The notes beneath the pieces are model-generated. The model ran no database searches, was not told where the DNA came from, and was given only the letters and a program-made list of their open reading frames with translations. Made by a program: the position numbers and the translations under genes. 64,000 nucleotides of DNA from Polyodon spathula (lineage: Eukaryota > Chordata > Actinopteri > Acipenseriformes > Polyodontidae), in the NCBI RefSeq assembly GCF_017654505.1, contig NC_054537.1, forward strand, positions 76,518,118-76,582,117, written 5' to 3'. Below are positions 35,701 to 47,799 of the stretch, one piece after another (the first letter of the stretch is position 1; each line of letters opens with the position of its first letter).

Positions 35701-38700
35701 ATTTACTGACAGTCAACGAGAGCCTATTAGGTGGGGGTTGGGAGGTCAGGGGAGTACTTTACCAGCGAATCAGAAGAGGAGGAGAGAGAATGGTAGTTGA
35801 GTGTGATGCAGTTGTTTTTAACGAAAACTATTACCTCTGAATATCGGTTTGATTTCTTTCTAAAATATATCCAACTCGGTTATTTTTTTTCTAACTTTAA
35901 TTTTACATTCTTGTTTGTAATTTCTGTAAGAGAAACTGAAACTAAATATTCTAGTGAGCAAGTGAAGGACTGCTGTGCTGTTGTCTTTTGGGACTACCAT
36001 AAAATAAAATGTGCTTACTAAGGTGTGTGAACATTAGTTTGTATTGCATGGTGGATTGAGGCTGCAGTCTCTTCGGGGGCGTCACATGTACATAGCCAGA
36101 GTAGCGAGTTTCTTTATTTATTTTTTGATCAGGGGTAGGAAAAAATACCTTTTCGTTTCTTTGAGTGCGGCATTTAAAAAGCTGGTATCTTAGTGAGGCA
36201 TTAATTAAGGGCCATGTTAATTCAAGGTAATACGGTATATAGAAACTTGTTTTATGCACCAGTAAGAGAACAATTTCACACCAATCTTTTAAGATTCATT
36301 TACTGTTAAAAATGCTTTCTTTCAGATACATTTTAAGTGTGAGATGTGCACACTTGAATGTTTATTGAATACAGCATAGTTGGTTTTAAGGAATTTATAT
36401 CCCCCAAAAAGTATGAAAGAAAAACAGCAAACTACTGTAGGCAGTGAGACAGTCTGCTATCTCATAACTGGATCACCATAACTTCTTAAATACCAGTGGA
36501 TAAATAGCCTTTCTACAGTACAACATCAAATCAGTTGTATATTTGGTGTCAGATGGTCAACAGAAGATTAGGTTAAAATAGTGTTGTGACAGGGCTAAAG
36601 CTCTGCACATGTAAATAGTGTCTATTTGTATATTTAATTTACAGGTTTGGCAGGTATGCGGTAAATTCCATCCCTGCCAAATACAAGCGTGGAATGTGAA
36701 TGGGTCTTCATTGAGTAAGAGGTATCAATCAAGTCCCAGCCACATGCTTTATAAAGGAAGCCAAGTTCTTTGTTTGGGAGCGGTGCTTTGTGGAGAGAAG
36801 GCAATGAAAAAGTTGCTCAGCCTGGTATAAGTGTTTGTACTGTTCCTTGTTGTGTGTGTGTGTGTGTGTGTGTTTTTTTTTTTTTTGTGTTAACTCTTTA
36901 TTTTGTGCCTTTGTGTAATGTTCATGTTTATTAACAAATGTGCGCTTGAGCTCTTTCACTGAAGCTTTGCTGTCTGAGTTGTCCTTCCTGACAATAACAT
37001 CTTGGGCCACTGCTCTAGCCTATCACAAGCATACTTTGATATGTTCAATTTAGCTTCAAAATTAAATATTTTGGTGTTCAACCCCATGTTTTCAGGGTCA
37101 GTGAATAGATTAAACTACTATAACTGGGCTTATTTTTTTTTTTTTTTTTTTTTTTTTTTTGTAATGGAATAACCCACGTTCTCCAAACTCCAGTCTGGCT
37201 ATCCCTGGGTGACCCTACTTTCATTGCATTACATAAAACCGTGTTGAACTACCATGAAGAAAAGCTATTTTGGCAGTATCCTGTTTTCAAGAGTTTCTTG
37301 GGATATGACAAACAATGTAGATTGGCACCTTTTGCCAAAGAACAAACATATTGGTTAAGTCAAAGTGGATTGCATTTGTGAGTAGATTCCACACAATGTT
37401 TAACATTTTACTTGGTGTTCAGTTTTTTTAATGGTTTTCCTTTTTGTTTCAAGAGCCAAGGACTCTTTGTAGTAATTCATTGCTGACTATTTTTGCACTT
37501 TTTATATTGTAGAGCTGTTTGCAATTAGCATCTAAACAGGTCTTCTGCTTCTCCTCCTCAACAGATATGGAGACCGATATCCTCAACGCTGTATTTCCCG
37601 GTAGGCCCTGGGACTGGATTTCTATACTTGGTTAATCTTTATTTCCTCTATCAATACTCAACAAGACTGGAAACAGGTATGGCATAGATGGATAGAGACT
37701 TGCACCACCAATTTGCAGGGTTGTTTGGTATTTGCATGAATAAAAGTCATTTTAGAAATTAGATTTTTTTTTGTTGCTTCTAAAGTAAAATATACAGAAT
37801 TTCCATTCTGAGGTGCAGAATGTTTTCTTTTTTGATGTTTTCTAAAGCCTATTTTATGCAGAAAAATTAAAGAAAATAAAATGGAACGTTGAAATATTTG
37901 GTTCCAGTTCTCTGAAGCAATTTGATAGTGTCAAGCATGTAGGCTGTGCATTGTTATAAATACGGTGCAATACAAAGTTACACCTGTATAAACACATCCG
38001 CTGGGTATTTCCAGATTTAGCCCATCGGCAGGCAGTGCATGGAAATTGCGGTTTTAGTTTGCCTTTATTTGTTGACTTAAATTGTGCAGTCTGTTTCTGA
38101 TAAATACAAAAAGCATAATTTTAAAATGCACCCTGCTTGTGCAAAAAGAGTAATATATAAATAAAGTATTACAAGAATCATTTAAATTCTGAATTTAATA
38201 ATCCAGTGATATTCTACAGTATTTTAATATTTTTAGGTGCCTTTGATGGAAGACCAGCGGACTATATATTTATGCTGCTCTTCAATTGGATTTGCATTGT
38301 TGTATCCTTTTTTCACACTGCGTTGTTGCACCTGGAAGTACTTGAAACCAGCCCCTATAATATAATATAGTTGTATCTTTAAATACAGATGAATGCCATG
38401 TTGTAATTTTACATATACGGTAATAAGAGAAACGCTTATCTGACTGTCATAAAACTCGGTTAGGATATTCCATGTGCTTGCTGTGGTTATCTTCATGATA
38501 CATCAGATTGTTTTAATGTTGTATTTGCAGGTGAGGGGGGTATGGATATTCCATGAATTTATGATAATGTTTAAAATTAGTGTGATGGTTTTCAAGAATA
38601 ATTGCTGTACTCAATTCCTTAACCATACCGTACAGATAACAGGCCTAATAATGGACATGCAGGTCAGCATTTCACATGTATTTTCAATGTGTTGCTTTTG

Positions 38701-40312
38701 AAGCACGGGGTGGGGCTGGGGGCTGGTTGGGCAGTGTTAATAATCTTAGGGGGCTGCATGTGGCCCATGGTACAGGTCTACTGAGTCCCTAGACTTATTA
38801 CAGTACAAAAAACATTTCAGAAAACAGGTGTGTTGTTCATGGGCTGATTGTGTTTAGAGTGGTGATGGTACCTGTAACCACGTAAACAACAATGTAATTT
38901 AGTATTCAACAAAAATAATTGTAATTTTTAGGGAGCCACCTATTTTTCAGTTTCTGATAGTTCAGTTTGGCTGCTGTAATTTGTTGAAATGGGTATTCAA
39001 CTTTTCAGTGGCAGGATATATAATGAGGGGGCTTTTGTGTGCTTGTACTTCAATTAACCACTTTTATAAATGTGATGAAACTAGGTTTGGATGTTACTTG
39101 AATTTCTAGGTTGAACTAATGAAGACTATTTTTTTTTAGAACTGTTGGTCCAAATGTTCACTTGTGGTGAATACAGTACTGATTGGCTAAGCCTAGTAAA
39201 AAAATGTGTGTACCTGTACAGGTGTTATGATTACAACAGTAGGAAGATATTAATATTTTTGTATATAGGACATTTATTTAATACATTGTTTTGTGTTTCC
39301 AGCTATTGATGATTCCTCTTATTATGTCAGTGTTGTATGTATGGGCTCAGTTGAACAGAGACACGATTGTATCCTTTTGGTTCGGCACAAGATTTAAGGT
39401 ATGGTATGAATTGTTGTATTATGATTGATTTGGGAGTGGGGGTGTAGATGATTCATTTGATGATGATAATAATAATAATAATAATAAATAATAATAATAA
39501 TAATAAAATAAAAAATCCATTACATAGGTTGCGTACATTGTAGGTCTTGTACGGTGTAATATGTTCTGTACAATTATTTTCAATGACTCAACTTATTAAA
39601 CTGTTAATACAAAGTATGTATATTGGTTATAGGCTTGCTACCTTCCTTGGGTGATTCTCGGTTTCAACTACATTATTGGAGGATCGTAAGTATTTATTTG
39701 AGCTTTTCGCTATTTGTTCCACAGTAACCGTGCCCACCCTCATTATATTATTTGTGGTGGTGCTGACTGGGAGAAGCAGACCCTGATTGTTACGATGCTG
39801 ACTCTGTGAATGCTGGTGTACTTGCAGCTGCTCCAGTCCTTCCTCACCAAAGTCTAAATTAAATCAGAATGCAAGCACATTATCACCGCTGTCAAGCTCT
39901 TAGATATCACGGCACTGTAGCAGGGCTGTCAATTTGATATTGCAGAGACTTCAGTAGTAATAAGTAGCCCTGTTTGACATCCTGTGGCCTATATATACTG
40001 AGCATCAAAAGAAACCTAACACTTATATTTGAGCATCAAAAGAAACGTATCACTTTATAGTTGGATAAAATTCATTAGATGTGATCGAAAAATGACAAAC
40101 TCTGTTTTAGAGTAGGTGCAGTGACTTTTTAACAGTTGACATTACGAAGATGCTGCAAAATGATCTGTAGACCTTGGGCAGGTGTTGTACTCTTGGTTTC
40201 CCAGTTCGTGGCCTGTCAATGACAGTGTGTCTAGTTATTCCGTCTTGCCAGGTTTGAAATTGCTGGCTGTGAGCACCCAAGACGGTGAGCCACAGTACTC
40301 TGCCCTAGTCCA

Positions 40313-40354
<42 letters not shown>

Positions 40355-41230
40355 TGTGTGATTTTTCTTTTATTGCTTTTATTCAAGCTTGCAATTCAGC
40401 AGCTGAAATCACTCCATATCCAGTGTCCAATCAACTGTCTCACTAGTTAGCTGATTAAGTGCATATGCTTTAGTCATAGTCACTCAAGCATATCATGGTC
40501 ACGGATGAATGATCTAAGTGATTAAAAAGAAACCAAAAACATTTAGTAAATGACCATCATTTATATACCTTTTTTTTTTTCCAAAATAAATCTGTTGTAA
40601 TAGTAAGTTTCTTTTGATGCTTGCTATACATTGTGAAGTAACATGTTGCAAAGTATAGTTAACCAAACAATGCTTAAGATTATTATTATTTTTTTCAATC
40701 CAGGAACAAGGAGTGCTGTAGTATTTGTACACACATGTTCTCCAGACTTGTTCCATCATTAATACCGGGATATGAAATACAGTGGACATGACCTATACTA
40801 TAACCTCAATTGGTATTGTCATAGTCAAGTTGCCTCTTCTGTTACAAAATAAGGTGAACAAATTGAATGTAAAATAATTTGACTTCTACATTGTACAATT
40901 GCAGGATTGTTAATGAGCTTATTGGAAACCTTGTTGGACATTTGTATTTCTTCTTGATGTTCAAGTACCCCATGGACTTGGGAGGGAGGACCCTTCTCTC
41001 AACCCCGCAGTTTCTGTAAGTTTTCAAGATACTGTTTGCTTCCCTCGTACATTTACCTTTCTAGAATTAGTGCTGAGACAAACATAATCTGTGCCAATAT
41101 ATGTATTAAAGTTGAAACATATCCTAGAAGTAAGAATAATATATTTTGAAGGCCCTACTTTATCTGACTGAATTAACTACAAAACAAAGGATGCCATACT
41201 GTAGTTGAGGTAAAAAATAGTTGTATTTAA

Positions 41231-41261
<31 letters not shown>

Positions 41262-41976
41262 CACTACATCAAATAGACAGCGTTTTTTTTTTTTTTTTTT
41301 TTTTTGTAACCCCTGCTTTTTGTCGTGTCTTTGCAAAAAACAAAGTAGTCATGGACACATTTTCATAAAGTAATAACATTATTTTTAACTTGAATAAACA
41401 CTTCAAATAAAATAAATGTGGAAAAGGGTGTGTTGTACAATGAAAAAAAAAAACATTTACTCTCCATTTCCTTTCTCTCATTACATTCCACATAATAAAC
41501 TAGGATTTCAACATGAAGAAAAACAAAGTGTTGACACAATGTGAGACATTTCTTTTGCAAGTTGGACCAGAGTTGGCGATGTACTTGAGCTGTGTCATAT
41601 GGCAGACAGAAATGGGCACCCAGTGACTTGTTTCCCAAATCTGAAGTAATACTGGCAACTTTATGTAGAGAACTATTTTGGCAATTTGTATTGCTTGCAC
41701 ATCCTAATCTGGACTGCTCCGACAGTTGGAATTGGGTAGTCCAAGAATGGCACACTTGTATTCTTCTGAATGCAGATATGGAGTCTTTGTTAGATTTGCA
41801 CTCACCTACCTCTTTCCCCCCTGGATTGCAGGTACCGCTTCTTCCCCAGCCGAAGAGGTGGAGTATCCGGGTTCGGAGCCCCCCCACCTAGCAGGGGACA
41901 TGCAGCCGATGAGCAAGCCGGGGCCAGGGCTGGCCGACATAACTGGGGCCAGGGATTCCAGCTAGGAGACAACTGA
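32780..41976 (+). CDS. DERL1: DERL1 (Derlin-1), eight coding exons, intact
   Basis: Exons: 32780-32932, 37565-37676, 38237-38301, 38636-38662, 39303-39398, 39633-39685, 40905-41015, 41832-41976 (stop included). All borders are GT/AG and phases join, giving 253 residues (human 251). Residues 1-51 are MSDIGDWFKSIPFITRYWFA... leading into TM1; exon 2 carries the IWRP motif (52-55) and FPVGPGTGFLYLVNLYFLYQ; exon 3 GAFDGRPADY; exon 4 the nine-residue ITGLIMDMQ; exon 5 LLMIPLIMSVLYVWAQLNRD; exon 6 ACYLPWVILGFNYIIGG; exon 7 NELIGNLVGHLYFFLMFKYP; exon 8 the cytosolic tail YRFFPSRRGGVSGFG to GQGFQLGDN. Derlin-1 is a multi-pass ER membrane pseudoprotease of the rhomboid fold that moves misfolded proteins to the cytosol for degradation (ERAD) with p97/VCP. 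The tail motif that binds p97 (SHP box, human GFRLGD) has Gln for Arg here. Its neighbours, a TBC1D31 relic upstream and ZHX2 tail-to-tail downstream, match tetrapod synteny. Confidence 0.96.
34317..34617. mobile_element. hAT-type MITE with perfect 8-bp target duplication
   Basis: Termini CAGGGCTTCTCAAACTC and GAGTTTGAGAAGCCCTG are perfect inverted repeats (17 bp). The whole 301 bp folds back on itself, e.g. AGCTCTCAATTACTT pairs with AAGTAATTGAGAGCT and AACTGATAATTTGCTTAATT with its reverse complement. GTCTAGTA flanks both sides (34309-34316 and 34618-34625), the 8-bp duplication expected for hAT. It has no coding capacity and lies in DERL1 intron 1. Confidence 0.93.
35479..36237. mobile_element. 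Non-autonomous DNA element with TACCGTATTAC termini
   Basis: TACCGTATTACTTCAAATTA at 35479 is mirrored by TTAATTCAAGGTAATACGGTA ending at 36237, with further pairing of the sub-terminal GCGGCA-TTAATTGAGGGC-type sequence. About 760 bp, without a transposase frame. A clean target-site duplication was not found (TTAGAAA/ATAGAAA flanks). Lies in DERL1 intron 1. Confidence 0.65.
37132..37160. repeat. Poly(T) tract
   Basis: About 29 T in DERL1 intron 1, upstream of exon 2. Confidence 0.9.
39468..39507. repeat. (AAT)n microsatellite
   Basis: Imperfect AAT/ATA trinucleotide run in DERL1 intron 5. Confidence 0.9.
39998..40624. mobile_element. Mariner/Tc1-type MITE with TA target duplication
   Basis: Left end CTGAGCATCAAAAGAAAC and right end GTTTCTTTTGATGCTTGC are inverted repeats over 18 bp with two mismatches, each flanked by TA. 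The outer 35 bp of the left end are repeated once directly (GAGCATCAAAAGAAACGTATCACT near 40032). A poly(T) run of about 38 at 40316-40353 lies inside. There is no transposase frame. In DERL1 intron 6. Confidence 0.75.
41234..41305. repeat. Facing poly(A) and poly(T) tracts
   Basis: About 28 A, then a 22-bp spacer, then about 22 T, in DERL1 intron 7. The pair would form a hairpin and may mark two repeat tails in opposite orientation. Confidence 0.8.
41306..41500. repeat. Dispersed repeat, copy 1 (related to 61120-61350)
   Basis: TCATGGACACATTTTCATAAAGTAATAACA, ACACTTCAAAT-AAA and TTACATT-CACATAA blocks occur in the same order and orientation near 61160-61345. Unclassified family. Confidence 0.45.
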
Positions 41977-43646
41977 GGAACCTCCCATTACAAGCAAAGA
42001 CTTTAACTACTGTGCAAACGGATATTATTCAGAACACTGTGCGCTTTTGAGCAAAAGTTGTATCAGCCATTTTGGGATAAACGCAAGGTGCAGCAATGTG
42101 TCCAGTCTTGATGTCAGAGCAGCAGAAAAGTTTTTTTTTTTTTTTTTTTTTTTTTTTTGTTTACCATATTACATCACATTATGTATTTACATACATTGTC
42201 AACTGAACACAAACAAACACAAGCTTATACACATAAGAGGCAAATAATTCCTGAGAAGTTTGTGTGAAAGGTGTTTTCTATGGAAAGACGTACGCTTGCC
42301 TTTTACTCTGTTTTCAGTGTATCATTTCTTTTCCGTTTTTGCTGCAGACATATTGTCTAATGTTTTTGCTTGTTTGGTATGTGTAGCTTGGTAGCTATTA
42401 ATTTAGCTACGTCAGTTGGTAGATGGAGATGAAAATGTACAATTTTTTTATATGCTGTATAAAATTATAAAAACAGCTGTTTTTGTTTTTTTTTTTTTCT
42501 TTTTGCATGATCTCTATGATTTTTTCCAAACAATATTGTAATTTAAAAAGGAAACCTCTTTAAATAAGTGTTGCACTGGTACAGAGTGCTTCACAACTGT
42601 TAAAACAAAGCCTTTTACTGGTAAACAGTCCCAGATTCAAATATTTCATACTTGCCGTTCATACAAAAGCCAAGCGCAGAGAACTGAAAATGGTCTGAAT
42701 GGGGGAATGAATGAATGAATGAGTTGTATTATGTGTTTGTACTGATGTTCTAATACTGGTCTTAAACTCTGTAAGAGGTGGGGGAATGTGACATCTATCA
42801 CTGTGCATCTAGCTGAGTATTTTCAGTTCGTTACTTGCTACTGCTTAGATAATTGATTCTAAAAATCCCAGGTAAAGACTGGCTGTAATACTGTGGCCCT
42901 CCTGTAATATTGAAAAATTGAGACTTGGATCTGTTGGTAGGAAACACATCAATTTTTTTTATGATAAATGGGTATACAATGTATGGATACTGTTGCGTCC
43001 TATTACCAACCAAATACAGTGTTCTTAATGACTTACAGAACCTGCCAGTTTCCCAATGGGTATTTATTGGTAAATAATACGATGCAAAGAGGCCTACATT
43101 GGAGCTGGTTTAAGGGTCTCGGTATAAAATCCAGTGCTGGTTAGATCATTAAATAGACCCCGCTGACTTGTATATTGACACGATTGACAGAGATATTTTC
43201 CATTGGTGTTGAGGTTATGTTTCAGTCATTACCACCATCAGTCCGTGATAAGTCACATAAAACCATGCATCACCATCACATCATACAGTATGTGGGATAG
43301 GTGCTGTAAGTTTTATAAGCTTGGATCTATTCAATTTTTGCAAAATTCTTGCCTGATTGCAATTTATTGTATCCAGACGAGTGTATTCACAGATGCAGGA
43401 CTGTGATCTTAAGCACATGCTTTTTTAAGACTAGATACAGCATGAGTGACTAAAGTCATGAACATGTCTAGATTCGAAGCCCCGTTATGCCACCTAGTCC
43501 ATAAAAATCATCCATAGAGTTTTTGTTTTGTACAAGTAATTCTCTTTTTGTAATTGACTTTAATAATATAATTTTAAATTAAAGCAAACTTCTTGCACAA
43601 ACTTCTTATCACACATTGTTCAATGTTTTTTTTTTTTTTTTTTTTA

Positions 43647-43650
<4 letters not shown>
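41977..43650. other. DERL1 3' UTR and downstream spacer
   Basis: Follows the DERL1 stop on the plus strand. A 24-base T run lies at about 42131-42158. No canonical AATAAA could be pinned to a 3' end; ATTAAA occurs near 43577. No exon seen. Confidence 0.4.

Positions 43651-43723
<73 letters not shown>
43651..43723. repeat. Compound (TG)n(TA)n microsatellite
   Basis: About 36 bp of TG followed by about 36 bp of TA, directly next to the Tc1-like left terminus. Confidence 0.95.
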
Positions 43724-43726
<3 letters not shown>

Positions 43727-43734
43727 TAAAGTTA

Positions 43735-44820
43735 CAGTGCCTAGAAAGTCTACACCCCCTTTCAAAATGTTCACCTTTTGTTGCTTTGAATTAAAATACA
43801 TTAAAATAGTTTTTTTTTCATTTATCTACACATCCTACCCCACAACTTCCAAGTGAAAAAAATATTATAGAAATTTGTAGAAAATTAATTAAAAACACAA
43901 ACTGAAATAGCTTGGTTAAATAAGTGTCCACCCCCCTTGTAATAGCGATCCTAAATTAGCTCAGGTGTAACCAATCACCTTCAAAATCACACCAGTTTAA
44001 GTGGCCTCCACCTGTGTTAAATTGTAGTGATTCAAGTGATTTCATGATAAATTCAGCAGTGCAGTTCCTGTAGGTTCCCTCTGCTGGATAGTCCATTTCA
44101 AAGTAAAAACTCTACCATAAGCACCAAGGCACCGTCAAAAGAACTTATGTTTGGGGCAAACCCAACACAGAGCATCACCCAAAAAACACCATCTCTATTG
44201 TGAAGCATGGTGATGGCAGCATCATGTTCTGGGGATGTTTCTCATCGGCAGGGACTGGGTCAGGATAGAATGGAAAATGAATGGAGCAAAGTACAGAGAA
44301 GTCCTTGAGGAAAACCTGCTGCCCTCTGCAAGAAAGCTGAAACTGGGATTGAAGTTCACCTTTCAGCATGACAACGACCCAAAGCACACAGCCAAAGCTA
44401 CACTGGAGTGGCTGAGGAACAAAAAGGTAGATGTCCTTGAGTGGCCCAGTCAGAGCACCGATCTAAATCCAATCGAAAATTTGTGGCATGACTTGAAGAT
44501 TGCTGTCCATCAACGCACCCCAAGGAACTTGACAGAGCTTGAACAGTTTTGCAAAGAATGGTCAAATATTGCCAAATCTAGGTGTGTAAAGTTGGTAGAG
44601 ACCTATCCCAACAGACTCACAGCTGTAATTGCTGCCAAAGGTGCTTCCACCAAGTATTAACTCAGGGGGGTGGAGACTTATCCAATTATGATCTTTCAGT
44701 TTTGTATTTTTAATATATAATTTTTTCTCAATAAAAAACTTTTTTTCCCATCACAGTGTGGAGTTTGGTGTGTAGGTAAGTGGAAGAACATCCTGATTAA
44801 AATGCATGAAACTCTGATAT
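43735..44820 (+). mobile_element. Tc1-like transposon copy, N-terminal half of transposase deleted
   Basis: Left end CAGTGCCTAGAAAGTCTACA follows a TA and matches the left end of the copy at 57306. The two also share the sub-terminal block GTGTCCACCCC-CTTGTAATAGC-AT and the ACCAATC-CCTTCAAAATCACAC region. Shortly after GCACCAAGGC the sequence jumps to the catalytic region, so the DNA-binding part of the transposase is missing. The right inverted terminus is not evident; the right limit is approximate. Confidence 0.75.
44145..44660 (+). pseudogene. Tc1-like transposase, C-terminal catalytic part, frameshifted
   Basis: First frame: [33 protein letters not shown]; a frameshift near 44240 then leads to an open frame to 44660 with [56 protein letters not shown]. 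The second catalytic Asp (DNDPKH) and the third acidic residue (NPIENLW) of the DDE triad are visible; the first Asp region is lost. Not functional. Confidence 0.85.
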
Positions 44821-46889
44821 GCACATCACAAAAAAAAAAAAAAAAATCAAACCTTTTATTATGAAAATATTATCTGACTCAAAAATACTAGTCTTAGTCA
44901 GCCTGTACAGACTGCATAGTCTATGTGATTTTCCACTGAATTTGACGATGTTTCTGCTCCATTTCCAGTTTTCCACACAAATATATATTTGGGTTTGAAG
45001 CCATGCTTTTTCTTATTTTTGCTTCTATGTTGGGTTTTCTATGTTGGGAAGGTTCTGCTGTTAATATCCAGGTTATGAAAAATTAGATTAATATATCCAT
45101 ACCCTTGTTGCACAAATCCGCATTGGTGTAGAGATTAATATGACACTCATGATTGAACTAGTTAGCTCTAATGGTTAGTTTCTCAGAGTCAATTCCATTG
45201 TACCAAATGTAGTCCACTTGATGCTGCCAACAGGATTAAATCATTGATAATCTGGATCAATTGCTGCCTACCACAAATTGATTGGGATCATCCGTTAACC
45301 TCAGTCAATGTTTGTGCTAAACCTGACCCGTGGTCACAAAAAAGATCAGCATATATGACAAGTTTCCCAGGCCCTGCTTAGCACTAATCTCGGACTACCT
45401 ACTGTAATATGAAGGTACTCTAGGATTAGTACCTATGAAACCAACCTGAAAAAAGGAGGAAGGAAATATTGTGGTGTTATATTTTCACTGCACTGCACAG
45501 AATGAATAGTCTAAGATCTTGTTATGCATTCTATATACTGGTCTTTGGGATGGTTCTGATCAGTCTAACTTATCTAATCAGCTAAACTAATGAACTAGAT
45601 ATTTTAAGTACTAAACTGCAGGTGAGGCTGACATTAAAAAAGCATTACCTTGAAACAAATCCATATATTTTACATTAGTAACTTTGGGTACTTGACTATC
45701 TCACTGGGACTTTACCAGTCCCCCCAGAGTTTGATTCTTGAACCAAGTGACAAGTAATATTTCTGGCAAATATTCAGAATTATCTTATTAAAACATTTAT
45801 AATTTGAAAAATGCAAGTTAAAACGCTTAATTTGTCACATGAACTACATTTATAGCCTCAATGGTTCTTGAAGCATTTGCCCTCAAAGCATTCTACCCCA
45901 CAATGAAAGTATCTCATAAACCTGTTGTGGGGAGAGGTGAAAACACTTGTCAGTTTCTCATTAACTCTAATACTTGGACCAACTTGACATAGAATGACTC
46001 GCTTGGAAATAAAACCTAAAAATAAATACCTAAAAACAAATGAATCATTGTGAAAATTGTTTAAAAAAAACTGACATACAATGAAGCAAGCAAACCTTTA
46101 GTAAAACTCGTGTTCTGTCAGAATAAATCACACAAACAGTTCATATCTGTTTTCATCAGAATTGCATAGATCATTTTCATCTGAAAATTACAGACTCAAA
46201 ATTCTCAATTTTGAATGTGCGACTTCGGGAATCACGGTGAAACTTCTAGGTCACTTCAGCAGGTGAAAAGGTGGTCAAATCAAAGCAATTAGATGAAAGC
46301 ATTAATCAAATGAGGATATGTATTTTTCCATCTGGGTAAAGAAAGTAACTTTAAAATCAGTTATAATTTAAAAAAAACATATTTATGGATTCACATGTGA
46401 CTAGCACTGAGAAATAAAGAAGTGGGTTTAAAGTGGAATAGTTTTTGTTTATTGGGTTACAGCAGATGGGCAAATGGTTAACAAAAAATCTTTATCATGA
46501 TCTCCATAGCAGTATAGTATTGCAGTATAAACACTATTGAAGAAGCTGTACACACAAACAGAAAGAAGAATCTGGAAGTATGGTCTATTTCTGCAGTATA
46601 AAGCACACTAACTAGGATCTCCTACAAGGCTAACATGTAATAACAAACATACCGCTATCATGTGTCTGTTACACTGTGAAACAAGATGCAAAAGAGAAAT
46701 GGGGATAAACTGCAGATTGTTAAAACCCGGGTTAACTGCATCCCTCTTGTGTTTCTTCCATTTATTACAATAACCATTTACTACAACACTGCTCCCTGGT
46801 CCAGCTTAACAGCGGCCACCACTTTTACTGTTCTTGAATCTCAAGTAAGTGCTCCTCACAAGAGTAAATACTCCCTATAGGGCCCATAC
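44821..46889. other. Gene-free spacer between DERL1 and ZHX2
   Basis: No exon. 45340-45430 contains CCCTGCTTAGCACTAATCTCGGACTA, a block shared with about 56060-56095 (CCCCTGATTAGCACTAATCTTGGACT), so an unclassified dispersed repeat is present at both places. Confidence 0.4.
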
Positions 46890-47791
46890 TAGGGATGGGC
46901 ATGTGTAATCATTTATTCGAATAATCGATTAGAAAATGGTCATCGTTTAAAAAATGACTAATCTATTTGTACTGCAACACATGTAAATAGTCTGAACAGA
47001 CCCAATAACCACGCTAAGCCTGCCGCTGCAGTCCAATGTATAAATAAATAAATAAATATTAAATACATTATTATTTCTTTCTATGATTACTCAAGCTCCT
47101 GACAAATACAAAAAACAAGTGTTCTTAAAAATGAAGGAAAATACCAATACTGTAGCTATGGGTAACGGAGGCGGTAGAAATGCACCATTGCACATATTAA
47201 AACTATATTTAATTATTCTATTTAATTAATACAAGAGACTACAAAATAATACAATTAATACAAGAGACCAGTGCAATAAAAAAAGGAACAAATAACGAAC
47301 CTAACGTTTGACATGATCACTAAAGACACACTGACTATCAGCACTGTTTAAGAACAGGGTTAAATAATTAGCTGCACTCAATGATTGAACGTCTACCCTG
47401 TACTACATTATTTATAAGCTTCATGAGCATATAACAGGACTGCGAGGTATGTACTGGATAGACTATGATGTGGTACTTAATGTAAAAAAAAAAATTTAAG
47501 TATAGATGTCCAATGAAGACATCATTTATTGATTAATTGTCACCTGTATATTATGTTGCCTTTAATTGCTGTTTGGCAATTATGCATAAATTGGGCTTTA
47601 TGCATACTGTACTTGTATTACACGTCCTAGTAATAAAAATAGCTACTTACTGTTTTACGTATTATGTACATTTTGGTATTATTTAAGCATTCTTTTTAGC
47701 CAGAGGCACACTGATGTAAAGTATTATAGTGTAATCATTTAGTAAAGTATGTGTATTAGATTATTCAAATATACAGAAATGCCCATCCCTA
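46890..47791. mobile_element. hAT-type non-autonomous element with 8-bp target duplication
   Basis: Termini TAGGGATGGGCAT and ATGCCCATCCCTA are perfect inverted repeats (13 bp). Flanks GCCCATAC (46882-46889) and GACCATAC (47792-47799) form an 8-bp duplication with one mismatch. The 902 bp carry no transposase frame. The outer part includes an ATTCGAATAATCGATTAG palindromic stretch. Confidence 0.85.
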
Positions 47792-47799
47792 GACCATAC

